From: Jatrophihabitans sp.
GTDB lineage: Bacteria; Actinomycetota; Actinomycetes; Mycobacteriales; Jatrophihabitantaceae
Assembly (NCBI GenBank): GCA_004299665.1
Contig: SCQZ01000521.1
Span: forward strand, 1 to 8,924
DNA: 8,924 bases
Direction of reading: 5' to 3'
The notes below the pieces were generated by a model that was not told where the DNA came from, did not search any database, and worked only from the letters and a program-made list of their open reading frames with translations. A program made the translations under genes and the position numbers. Within the stretch, counting starts at the first letter, position 1; the number at the start of each line of letters is the position of its first letter. Shown one piece after another: positions 1-6,813 of the stretch.

Positions 1-56
1 TCCTGGCGCTGACCGGCGATCAGGCCGACGGCACCCGGGAAGGGGTCCACGCGTGA
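1..56 (+). CDS. ABC transporter ATP-binding protein, C-terminal end only
   Basis: Only the last 17 codons and the TGA stop are in the window; the gene begins upstream of it. The visible tail starts LALTGDQADG and ends in a short charged extension. A 'FLALTG' stretch followed by a hydrophilic tail is the usual end of DrrA/CcmA-type ABC-2 exporter ATPases. The stop codon overlaps the GTG start of the permease gene by four bases (GTGA), so the two are probably translationally coupled and form one exporter. No Walker or signature motif lies inside the window, so the call rests on the tail sequence and the neighbour. Confidence 0.75.
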   Translation, partial: LALTGDQADGTREGVHA

Positions 57-790
57 ACGCCACCTACCTGCGCCTCGAGGCACTGCGGGTCTTCCGCAAC
101 AAGCAGAACTTCATCTTCTCGCTGATCTTCCCGCTGGTGCTCTTCTTCGTCATCGTGGGGACTGCCGGGAAGGGCGCGCCGCAGATCTACGGCGTCTCGT
201 TCGCCACCTACTACATGTCGGGCATGATCGGCTTCGGCGCGCTGGGCGCGATCATCGCAGGAGGCGCGAGGATCGCCCTGGAGCGCGACCTCGGGTGGAA
301 CCGGCAGCTGCGGATCACCCCGCTGACCCCGCGCGCGTACATCCGCTCCAAGGTGATCGTCGCCTACATGACTGCCGCCATCAGCATCGTGCTGATCTAC
401 GCGGCCGGGATCAGCATGGGCGTGCACATGCCCGTGTCGCGGTGGCTGCAGATGACGGGCCTGATCCTCGTCGCGCTCATCCCCTTCGCGGCGATGGGAG
501 TCATGCTCGGCCACCTCATCAAGGGCGACGCGATGGGGCCGGCGATGGGCGGGGGCATGTCGCTGTTCGCCCTGCTCGGCGGTTCCTGGTTCCCGATCGG
601 CCAGGACGCCGGATTCATGCACGACCTGGTGCGGCTCATCCCGTCGTTCTGGCTGGTCCAGGCCGGCAGGTCGGCCGTCCCGGGCGCGCAGCCGTGGACC
701 GGCGAGGCGTGGATCGTCATCGCGGTCTGGGCGCTGCTGCTCGCCGTCGGTGCGGTGTGGGCGTACCGGCGCGACACCCAGCGCGCCTGA
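53..790 (+). CDS. ABC-2 type transporter permease (DrrB-like)
   Basis: This 245-residue integral membrane protein is probably the membrane half of an ABC exporter, pairing with the ATPase that ends at position 56. Hydrophobic segments lie near residues 20-37, 51-71, 100-122, 132-155, 165-185 and 216-237, giving the six-helix plan of ABC-2 permeases. The stretch around residues 76-98 (LERDLGWNRQLRITPLTPRA) matches the conserved cytoplasmic segment 'R..GW.RQLR.TPL' of the family, thought to couple to the ATPase. The GTG start shares GTGA with the upstream stop and follows a purine-rich AAGGGG about 8 bases upstream. Such pairs export antibiotics, lipids or other small hydrophobic molecules, but the substrate cannot be read from sequence. 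The linked histidine kinase and response regulator suggest inducible expression. Confidence 0.9.
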   Translation: MNATYLRLEALRVFRNKQNFIFSLIFPLVLFFVIVGTAGKGAPQIYGVSFATYYMSGMIGFGALGAIIAGGARIALERDLGWNRQLRITPLTPRAYIRSKVIVAYMTAAISIVLIYAAGISMGVHMPVSRWLQMTGLILVALIPFAAMGVMLGHLIKGDAMGPAMGGGMSLFALLGGSWFPIGQDAGFMHDLVRLIPSFWLVQAGRSAVPGAQPWTGEAWIVIAVWALLLAVGAVWAYRRDTQRA

Positions 791-843
791 GTTCCCCCTA
801 CGCTGGCGACGAGATTAGCTGCTCCGACGACCGCGGCACCGCG

Positions 844-1974
844 ATGCGCGCCTTCCGGTCCCGCACCGGGAGCTGGGGCGGGGGCTGGCGGCGGTGGGTG
901 TTCCCGGGCATCTGGCTGATCTACCTCGTCCAGACGGCCGCCGACGTGGACCGGTACTCCTCCGGAGCCGCCGCCGTGGCGGGCTACGGGATCATCGTCG
1001 CGTTCTGCGCCTGCTACCTCGGCGCGATCAGCAGCGGCTGGGAGCTGCGGATCGGACGGTTCTGGCTGCTGTTCTGCGTGGCCGCGGCGCTCACCGGCGT
1101 GGAGACGATCTTCGCCCGGGACGGCGCGTTCGTGTTCTTCGTCTACCTCGCAGTGCTGGCGGTCGCGGGCCTGCGCGAGCGGGCCTGGCCGCTGGTGGCC
1201 GGCATGGGGCTGGTCACGCTGTTCGGACCCGCCCTGTTCGGTGGCTGGCGCGCCGGGCAGGACTGGAGCGGCGCGCTGGCCGTTGTCCTGGTCGGGCTGG
1301 CGATGTACGGGTTCTTCTCGGTCATCCAGTCGAACATCGAACTGGCCGAGGCGCGGGCCGAGGTGGCCCGGCTGGCCGCGGAGAACGAGCGCACCCGCAT
1401 CGCCCGCGACCTGCACGACCTGCTCGGCCACTCGCTCACGACCATCACCGTCAAGGCGGGCCTGGCACGACGACTGGCGCAGCGCGGCGACCACAGCAGG
1501 GCGGCGGCCGAGATCGGGGAGGTGGAGGCGCTGTCCCGCAGCACCCTCGCCGACGTGCGAGCGGCCGTCGCCGGACACCGGGACGTCACGCTCGCCGGTG
1601 AGCTCGCGACCGCGCGCGAGGTACTGCGCGCCTCGGGGGTCGAGGCGGAACTGCCGGCGTCGGTCGCCGAGGTCGCGCCGCAGCTGTCCGAGCTGTTCGG
1701 CTGGGTGGTGCGCGAGAGCGTCACCAACGTCGTGCGGCACGCGCACGCCCAGCACTGCACCGTCGCGGTCGGCGGCCGCTGGATCGAGGTGCGCGACGAC
1801 GGCAGGGGCGGCCTGCCGGGGGCCGGCACGGGCCTGATCGGGCTGCGGGAGCGGGTGGACGCGGCCGGCGGCACGGTCCGGGCCGGCGGCGTCGGGGTCG
1901 GCGGCGTCGGGGCCGGCTGGCGCGTGCGGGTCGACGTGCCCGCAGATCGCCCGGTCCGGGTGGCCGCCCCGTGA
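844..1974 (+). CDS. Sensor histidine kinase, DesK/NarX-type (HisKA_3)
   Basis: The protein has 376 residues. The N-terminal half carries about six hydrophobic segments (near 18-35, 44-61, 72-90, 96-110, 114-132 and 143-162) with no large extracellular domain, so it probably senses within or at the membrane, as DesK-like kinases do. A charged helix (165-182) leads into the H-box ERTRIARDLHDLLGHSLT, with the phospho-accepting histidine at 191. The HATPase domain shows the N-box ESVTNVVRHA (291-300), DDGRGG (318-323) and GTGLIGLRERV (328-338). ATG at 844 was chosen because it precedes the first membrane segment and leaves 53 bases after the permease gene; no strong ribosome site precedes it, and GTG at 898 is an alternative. 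The stop overlaps the regulator start (GTGA), so this is its likely partner. Residues 348-357 contain a small duplicated Gly/Val loop. Confidence 0.92.
   Translation: MRAFRSRTGSWGGGWRRWVFPGIWLIYLVQTAADVDRYSSGAAAVAGYGIIVAFCACYLGAISSGWELRIGRFWLLFCVAAALTGVETIFARDGAFVFFVYLAVLAVAGLRERAWPLVAGMGLVTLFGPALFGGWRAGQDWSGALAVVLVGLAMYGFFSVIQSNIELAEARAEVARLAAENERTRIARDLHDLLGHSLTTITVKAGLARRLAQRGDHSRAAAEIGEVEALSRSTLADVRAAVAGHRDVTLAGELATAREVLRASGVEAELPASVAEVAPQLSELFGWVVRESVTNVVRHAHAQHCTVAVGGRWIEVRDDGRGGLPGAGTGLIGLRERVDAAGGTVRAGGVGVGGVGAGWRVRVDVPADRPVRVAAP
1885..1914 (+). repeat. Two-copy 15-bp tandem repeat inside the histidine kinase gene
   Basis: Bases 1885-1899 and 1900-1914 are two adjacent 15-base units that differ at one position (GTC against GCC in the last codon). 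They encode GGVGV followed by GGVGA at residues 348-357, in the loop between the final two strands of the ATPase domain. The unit is a whole number of codons, so the frame is kept. Confidence 0.85.
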
Positions 1975-2576
1975 TCCGCCTGCTGCTGGCGGACGACCAG
2001 AGGCTCATCCGCACCGCGCTGGCCACCCTGCTGGACCTCGAGGACGACTTCGAGGTGGTCGCGCAGGCCGGCCGCGGTGACGAGGTGGTGGCGGCCGCCC
2101 TCGCGGCCCGGCCCGACGTCGCGCTGCTGGACATCGAGATGCCGGGGGTGGACGGGCTGGCCGCGGCGGCCGCGCTGGCCCACGAGGTGCCGACCTGCCG
2201 GGTGATCATGCTGACGGCGTTCGGCCGCACCGGGTACCTGCGCAGGGCGATGGAGTCCGGCGCGCTGGGATTCGTCGTCAAGGACGCGCCGGCCGAACAA
2301 CTGGCGGATGCGGTGCGGCGGGTCGCCCGCGGCGAGCGGGTCGTGGACCCGGCGCTCGCGGCCGAGACGCTGGCCGGCGGCTCCTCCCCGCTCACCGGGC
2401 GCGAGCGCGACGTCCTCGTCGCCGCGCGGGGCGGCGCGACCGTCGCCGACGTGGCGGCGAAGCTGTTCCTGTCCGAGGGGACGGTGCGCAACTACCTGTC
2501 GTCGGCGATCGCGAAGACGGGCGTGCGCAACCGGATCGAGGCGATCCGGGTGGCCGACGAGCGGGGCTGGCTCTGA
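1971..2576 (+). CDS. Two-component response regulator, NarL/FixJ family (LuxR-type HTH)
   Basis: This 201-residue regulator has a receiver domain at about 1-118 with acidic pocket D8/D9, phospho-acceptor D54 in LLDIEMPG, T82 and K104 (FVVKDAP). A LuxR-type helix-turn-helix at about 139-201 begins LTGRERDVL and contains the recognition region SEGTVRNYLSSAIAKTG. All phosphorylation residues are present. The GTG start overlaps the kinase stop in GTGA, so the pair is translationally coupled. It probably receives phosphate from that kinase and controls transcription, most likely of the upstream ABC exporter genes; this is inferred from gene order as in DesKR-like modules. No operator repeat for it could be identified, because the exporter promoter lies outside the window. 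Confidence 0.95.
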   Translation: MIRLLLADDQRLIRTALATLLDLEDDFEVVAQAGRGDEVVAAALAARPDVALLDIEMPGVDGLAAAAALAHEVPTCRVIMLTAFGRTGYLRRAMESGALGFVVKDAPAEQLADAVRRVARGERVVDPALAAETLAGGSSPLTGRERDVLVAARGGATVADVAAKLFLSEGTVRNYLSSAIAKTGVRNRIEAIRVADERGWL

Positions 2577-2581
2577 GCGCG

Positions 2582-3499
2582 TCACACGTGCGGCAGGACC
2601 TCGGAGGCGATCGTCTCGAGGTGGTCGAGGTCGGACAGGTCCAGGACCTGCAGGTAGAGCCGGGTGGCGCCCGACGCCTCGAGCTCCTTGATCGTCGCGA
2701 TCGCCTCGTCCGGCGTCCCCGCGACGCCGTTCTCGCGCAGTTCCGCGGGGTCGCGGCCGATCGCGGCGGCACGCCGGCGGATGTCGGCGTCCGTGCGCCC
2801 GACGCAGACGACCTGCGCGGCGGAGTACACCAGCGACCGGCCGGTGATCGCGGCCGCGTCGCGCACCCGTGCGAACTTGGCGGCGGTCCCCGCCTTGTCG
2901 AAGCCGACGTTGAACTCGTCGGCGAACCGAGCGGCGAGCGCGGCACCGCGCGCCCGGGCCCCGCCACCGAGGATGATCGGCGGGCGGGGTGACTGCACCG
3001 GTTTGGGCAACGCGGGCGAGTCGGTCAACCGGTAGTGCCGGCCGGCGAACGAGTACGTCGCGCCGGCTGGGGTGCGCAGCAGGCCGTCGACGATCTCCAC
3101 CTGCTCGGCGAAGCGGTCGAAGCGCTGCGCGGTGTCGGGGAACGAGATCCCGTAGGCGTCGTGCTCGGCGCGGTACCACCCGGCGCCCAGCCCGAGTTCG
3201 ACACGGCCACCGCTCATCGCGTCGACCTGCGCCACCGAGATCGCCAGCGGGCCGGGCAGCCGGAACGTGACCGGGCTGACGAGCGTGCCGAGGCGGATCC
3301 GGGACGTCTCGCGCGCCAGCGCGGCGAGGGTGACCCAGGCGTCGGTGGGGCCGGGCAGGCCCGACGCGGTACCCATCGACAGGTAGTGGTCGGAGCGGAA
3401 GAACGCGTCGAAACCACACTCCTGTGTCGCCCGCGCGATCTGCAGCAGGTCGTCGTACGAGGCACCCTGCTGCGGCTCGGTGAAGATCCGCAGTTGCAT
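2582..3499 (-). CDS. LLM-class F420-dependent oxidoreductase (TIGR03560 / Rv1855c-like)
   Basis: This 305-residue luciferase-like TIM-barrel protein resembles the mycobacterial Rv1855c family of putative F420-dependent oxidoreductases. Diagnostic stretches are the N-terminal MQLRIFTEPQQGASYDDL, FFRSDHYL at 34-40, SRIRLGTLVSPVTFR at 66-80, GGRVELGLGAGWYRAEH at 97-113 and PPIILGGGA near 173-181. Such enzymes transfer hydride between coenzyme F420 and an organic substrate; here the substrate is unknown. ATG at 3499 is preferred over an in-frame start 12 codons upstream because family members begin with MQLRIF and an AGGATGG sequence lies just before it. The gene follows coaX after 49 bases on the same strand, so it could be read through from the cofactor operon or have its own promoter. 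It converges on the response-regulator gene with a 5-base gap. Confidence 0.9.
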   Translation of the reverse strand: MQLRIFTEPQQGASYDDLLQIARATQECGFDAFFRSDHYLSMGTASGLPGPTDAWVTLAALARETSRIRLGTLVSPVTFRLPGPLAISVAQVDAMSGGRVELGLGAGWYRAEHDAYGISFPDTAQRFDRFAEQVEIVDGLLRTPAGATYSFAGRHYRLTDSPALPKPVQSPRPPIILGGGARARGAALAARFADEFNVGFDKAGTAAKFARVRDAAAITGRSLVYSAAQVVCVGRTDADIRRRAAAIGRDPAELRENGVAGTPDEAIATIKELEASGATRLYLQVLDLSDLDHLETIASEVLPHV

Positions 3500-3533
3500 C
3501 CGTCCATCCTGCCCGGGCCCCCAGCGGCGAGAC

Positions 3534-3548
3534 ACCGGCGGGGCCGGT
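3534..3548 (-). terminator. Perfect 6-bp hairpin directly behind the coaX stop codon
   Basis: Read on the minus strand, the six bases immediately after the coaX TGA are ACCGGC, followed by a CCC loop and GCCGGT, a perfect GC-rich stem. No run of U follows, so it is not a classical intrinsic terminator. Short hairpins without a U-tract are often proposed as actinobacterial terminators, and this one sits where the cofactor operon could end or be attenuated before the oxidoreductase gene. GC-rich DNA makes such stems by chance, so confidence is limited. Confidence 0.35.
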
Positions 3549-4313
3549 TCAGTTGCGGTCGTAGATCAACCGCAGGCCGTGCAGCGTGAGGTCGGGCTCG
3601 TGGCGGTTGACGGTGTCGCAGTGGTCGATGACCAGCAGGGCCAGGCCACCGGTCGCGATGACCTCCACCCCGGACGGGTCCGCGGGCGCCAGTTGCGCCG
3701 CCAGTCGCCGGGTCAGCCCGTCGACCTGGGCGGCGAAGCCGTAGACGATGCCCGACTGCAGCGACTCGACGGTGTTCTTCCCGATCGGGTTGCGCGGGGC
3801 GACCAGCTCCACCTTGCGCAGTTGCGCGGCCCGTGCCGCGAGGGCGTCGAGGGAGATCTCGATGCCCGGCGCCAGCGCGCCGCCGAGGAAGTCGCCGTTG
3901 GCGCTGACGACGTCGAAGTTGGTCGACGTCCCGAAGTCGACGACGATCGCGGGCCGGTCCCCTGCGAGGTGGTGGGCGGCGACGGTGTTGCAGATCCGGT
4001 CCGTCCCCACCTCCTTGGGGTTGTCGGTGAGGATGCCGACACCGGTGCGGACCCCGGGTTCGACGAGGATCGTCGGCACGTCGGCGTAGTACGCGGTGAG
4101 CATCGTGCGCAGCTCGCGCAGCACGGCCGGGACGGTCGAGCAGGCGGCGATCCCGGTGACGGGCAGCTCGCGGAGCAGGCCGCGGAAGGTGAGGGCGAGC
4201 TCGTCGGCGGTCTCGCGCGCGTCGGTCTTGATGCGCCACGAGTGTTCCAGCCGCTGTCCGTCGAAGACGCCGAGGTTGGTGTTGGTGTTGCCGATGTCGA
4301 TCGCGAGCAGCAT
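3549..4313 (-). CDS. coaX: Type III pantothenate kinase
   Basis: CoaX phosphorylates pantothenate with ATP to 4'-phosphopantothenate, the first step of coenzyme A synthesis, in the cytoplasm. The 254-residue protein has the ASKHA-fold motifs of the family: AIDIGNTNTNLGVFDG at the N-terminus with D6 in the phosphate-binding turn, PKEVGTDRICN with the catalytic aspartate at 105, and VVDFGTSTNFDVV (124-136) around the cation and nucleotide site; GGALAPGIEIS (144-154) is also typical. ATG at 4313 is chosen over ATG at 4319 because GGAGG ends 7 bases before it, whereas that site is almost against the earlier ATG, and because many CoaX proteins begin MLLAIDIGNT. It starts 2 bases after the nadC stop and is the last gene of the cofactor run. 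It consumes the pantothenate made by PanC. Confidence 0.96.
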   Translation of the reverse strand: MLLAIDIGNTNTNLGVFDGQRLEHSWRIKTDARETADELALTFRGLLRELPVTGIAACSTVPAVLRELRTMLTAYYADVPTILVEPGVRTGVGILTDNPKEVGTDRICNTVAAHHLAGDRPAIVVDFGTSTNFDVVSANGDFLGGALAPGIEISLDALAARAAQLRKVELVAPRNPIGKNTVESLQSGIVYGFAAQVDGLTRRLAAQLAPADPSGVEVIATGGLALLVIDHCDTVNRHEPDLTLHGLRLIYDRN

Positions 4314-4315
4314 GC

Positions 4316-5170
4316 TCATGCCTCCCGGACGGTGCCGAGGTCCATGCCGATGTCCAGCACGGGCGCCGAGTGCGTCAGCGCCCCGACCGAGAGGTAGTCG
4401 ACGCCGGTCCCGGCGACCTCGCGCGCATTCTCCAGGCGCAGCCCGCCGGAGGCCTCCAGCCGGGCCCGTCCGGCGGCGTATGCGACGACCTCGCGCATCA
4501 CGGCCGGGCCCATGTTGTCGAGCAGGACGAGGTCGGCCCCGGCGTCGATCACCTCGCGCGCCTGCTCGATCGTGTCCACCTCGACCTCCAGCGGCAGGTC
4601 CGGGTACGCGGAGCGCACCAGGTCGAAGGCCGCGGCCACGCCGCCGGCGGCCGCGACGTGGTTGTCCTTGACCAGCGCCGCGTCCGACAGCGACATGCGG
4701 TGGTTGACACCGCCGCCGCACCGCACGGCGTACTTCTGCAGGGCCCGCAGCCCGGGCGTCGTCTTGCGGGTGTCGCGGATCTGCGCTGCGGTGCCGGCGA
4801 CGGCGTCGACCCAGCGGCGCGTCAGGGTGGCGATCCCGGACAGGTGCCCCAGCAGGTTCAGCGCGGTGCGCTCGGCGGTGAGCAGGTCCCGCACCGGCCC
4901 GCGGACGGTCGCCACGACCTCGCCCGGGCCGACCCGGGCGCCGTCCGCGCTGCCGAACTCGACCAGGACCCGTCCCTGCCCGACGACCTCGAAGACGTGC
5001 GCCGCGACCGGCAGGCCGGCGATGACACCCTCCTGGCGGGGCACGAGATCGGCCGCGCCGAGCAGGGTCGCGGGAATGGTGGCGAGGGTCGTCACGTCGC
5101 CGGCCGCACCCAGGTCCTCGTCCAGCGCCCGCCGGACGAGGTCGGCGTACGCCGCGCGGTCGAGGTTCAT
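4316..5170 (-). CDS. nadC: Nicotinate-nucleotide pyrophosphorylase (carboxylating), quinolinate phosphoribosyltransferase
   Basis: NadC converts quinolinate and PRPP to nicotinate mononucleotide, CO2 and pyrophosphate in de novo NAD synthesis. The 284-residue protein is full length for the family. Visible motifs in order: EDLGAAGDVTT (18-28), AERTALNLLGHLSGIAT (99-115), the quinolinate-binding DTRKTTPGLR (133-142), KYAVRCGGGVNHR (146-158), VKDNH (167-171), EVEVD (195-199), LLDNM (216-220) and EASGGL (239-244). These carry the active-site Arg, Lys, His, Glu and Asp residues. The ATG overlaps the nadB stop in ATGA, with AAGG 10 bases upstream, so it is translated with nadB. The quinolinate synthase gene nadA, whose product acts between NadB and NadC, is not in the window. 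Confidence 0.97.
   Translation of the reverse strand: MNLDRAAYADLVRRALDEDLGAAGDVTTLATIPATLLGAADLVPRQEGVIAGLPVAAHVFEVVGQGRVLVEFGSADGARVGPGEVVATVRGPVRDLLTAERTALNLLGHLSGIATLTRRWVDAVAGTAAQIRDTRKTTPGLRALQKYAVRCGGGVNHRMSLSDAALVKDNHVAAAGGVAAAFDLVRSAYPDLPLEVEVDTIEQAREVIDAGADLVLLDNMGPAVMREVVAYAAGRARLEASGGLRLENAREVAGTGVDYLSVGALTHSAPVLDIGMDLGTVREA
4321..4326 (-). promoter_or_regulatory. Ribosome-binding site of coaX, inside the 3' end of nadC
   Basis: On the minus strand this reads GGGAGG. It lies one base before ATG 4319 but 7 bases before ATG 4313 (measured from GGAGG), so it decides the start in favour of 4313. The site is made of the last codons of nadC (the Arg-Glu-Ala end), so ribosomes finishing nadC sit over it. 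Confidence 0.65.
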
Positions 5171-6813
5171 GAGTGCGACACCTTCGGCATGAATGTCACA
5201 GCGAGTTCTCCTCCTGGATCGAGCACGGTGTCGAGGTGACCGAGCCAGGCCCGGTCGTCCCGCTCGGGGAAGTCGTCGCGCCAGTGCGATCCCCGCGTCT
5301 CCTCGCGCAGCCGGGCGGTGGACACCAGCGCGGCGGCGACCGTCATCAGGTTGGTCGCCTCCCAGTTCTCGGTGCGCGGCTCGGCGGCCGGTGACGCACC
5401 CAGGGCGGCCAGGGACTTGGCCGCCGCGGCGAGACCCCCCGCGTCCCGCAGCACGCCGGCTCCGGCCGACATCGCCTGCTGCAACTCGGGCCGGAGCGCG
5501 TCGTCGAGCAGCCACCCGGTCGCGGCGCCGGTCAGGACGTCGCGAGGCGGGACCGGTTCGCGCAAGCGCGCAACCAGTTGCTCGCCGATCCGGCGGCCGA
5601 ACACCAGCCCCTCCAGCAGCGAGTTGGAGGCCAGCCGGTTCGCGCCGTGCACGCCGGTGCAGGCACTCTCCCCGCAGGCGAACAGCCCGGGCAGGGACGA
5701 CTCGCCGGACAGGTCGGTGCGGATGCCGCCGCTGGCGTAGTGACAGGCCGGGACGACCGGGATCAACTCGTGCACCGGGTCGATGCCGAGCGACAGCAGT
5801 GTCGCCAGGATCGTCGGGAACCGCACCCGCCACTTCTCCGCGCCGAAGTGCCGCGCGTCCAGCCACACGTGCTCGGCCCCGGTGTCGCGCATGCGGCGCA
5901 GGATCGCCTTGGCGACGACGTCACGCGGTGCCAGGTCGGCGAGCTCGTGCAGGCCAGCCATGAAGCGCGTCCCGGCGTCGTCGACCAGCACCGCCCCCTC
6001 GCCGCGCACCGCCTCGGACACCAGCGGCTGCTGCCCGTGGGAGCGCGCCCCGAGCCACGCGACGGTCGGGTGGAACTGGACGAACTCCAGGTCACGGACC
6101 ACCGCGCCGGCACGCAGTGCGGCGGCGACGCCGTCGCCGGTGGAGACGCTCGGGTTCGTCGTCGCCTCGTAGATCTGGCCGATCCCGCCGGTGGCGAGCA
6201 CGACCGCCCGCGCGCGCACGGCCCCGACGCCGTCGCGCTGGCCCTCGCCCATCACGTGCAGGGTCAGGCCGCCCACGGCGCCGTCCGCCCCGACGATCAG
6301 GTCGAGGACGACGGCGTGCTCGACGACCTCGACGGTGGAGGCGTCGAGCACGCGGGTCACCAGCGCGCGCTCGACCTCGGCGCCGGTCGCGTCGCCGCCG
6401 GCGTGGACGATCCGGTCGCGGTGGTGGCCGCCCTCGCGCGTCAACGACAGCGCGCCGTCGGCGCCGCGGTCGAAGCGGGCGCCGATCTGCGCCAGCTCCC
6501 GCACGGCCGCCGGCCCCTCGCGGACCAGCACCCGCACCGCGGCGTCGTCGCACACCCCCGCGCCGGCGACGACGGTGTCGGCGAAGTGGTCCTGCGGGGA
6601 GTCACCGGGGTCCAGGGCCGCCGCGATACCGCCCTGCGCCCAGCGGGTGGAACCGGCGGCGAGGACGTCCTTGGTGACCAGCAGTACCCGCAGGGCGCTG
6701 TGGCGCGCGACGTGCAGCGCGGTCGTCAGGCCCGCGATCCCCGAGCCGACGACGACGACGTCCGTCTGCGCGGTCCAGCCGGGAGCGGGAGCGGCGAGGC
6801 GCGCCGGGATCAC
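5167..6813 (-). CDS. nadB: L-aspartate oxidase
   Basis: NadB is an FAD enzyme that oxidises L-aspartate to iminoaspartate, the first step of de novo NAD synthesis, passing electrons to oxygen or fumarate. The 548-residue product has the dinucleotide-binding VVVVGSGIAGLTTALH (19-34), STRWAQGGIAAA (55-66), the catalytic-region REGGHHRDRI (126-135), LEFVQFHPT (242-250), RGEGA (270-274), APRDVVAKAI (295-304), CHYASGGI (357-364) and the FAD-binding GESACTGVHGANRLASNSLLEG (381-402). The C-terminal helical domain is complete. Its arginine and histidine positions agree with NadB or the related succinate dehydrogenase flavoprotein; the HHRDRI segment and the nadC neighbour favour NadB. GTG at 6813 shares GTGA with the panC stop; a GTG one codon upstream is equally possible. 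There is no strong ribosome site, so translation probably depends on panC. Confidence 0.96.
   Translation of the reverse strand: MIPARLAAPAPGWTAQTDVVVVGSGIAGLTTALHVARHSALRVLLVTKDVLAAGSTRWAQGGIAAALDPGDSPQDHFADTVVAGAGVCDDAAVRVLVREGPAAVRELAQIGARFDRGADGALSLTREGGHHRDRIVHAGGDATGAEVERALVTRVLDASTVEVVEHAVVLDLIVGADGAVGGLTLHVMGEGQRDGVGAVRARAVVLATGGIGQIYEATTNPSVSTGDGVAAALRAGAVVRDLEFVQFHPTVAWLGARSHGQQPLVSEAVRGEGAVLVDDAGTRFMAGLHELADLAPRDVVAKAILRRMRDTGAEHVWLDARHFGAEKWRVRFPTILATLLSLGIDPVHELIPVVPACHYASGGIRTDLSGESSLPGLFACGESACTGVHGANRLASNSLLEGLVFGRRIGEQLVARLREPVPPRDVLTGAATGWLLDDALRPELQQAMSAGAGVLRDAGGLAAAAKSLAALGASPAAEPRTENWEATNLMTVAAALVSTARLREETRGSHWRDDFPERDDRAWLGHLDTVLDPGGELAVTFMPKVSHS

Noticed and set aside
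295..843. An upstream in-frame extension of the histidine kinase (183 extra residues)
   Set aside because: It overlaps the permease gene in another frame and translates to Arg/Pro/His-rich sequence with no domain. The first membrane segment follows ATG 844.
1143..3419. A very long open frame on the minus strand across the kinase, regulator and oxidoreductase genes
   Set aside because: It is antisense to two clear signalling genes and in another frame of the oxidoreductase. Its translation is low-complexity Arg/Pro/Ala/Gly, as expected from GC-rich third positions.
3511..3520. GC-only palindromic stretch GCCCGGGCCC as a second terminator or operator
   Set aside because: It has no loop, is short, and is expected often by chance at this GC content; the hairpin next to the coaX stop is the better candidate.
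3480..4397. Plus-strand open frame antisense to coaX
   Set aside because: The composition is Gly/Asp/Val/Arg-rich without any recognisable motif, and the opposite strand encodes a complete CoaX.
5171..5866. An upstream in-frame extension of nadC
   Set aside because: It overlaps the conserved C-terminal half of nadB. The NadC family start matches ATG 5170.
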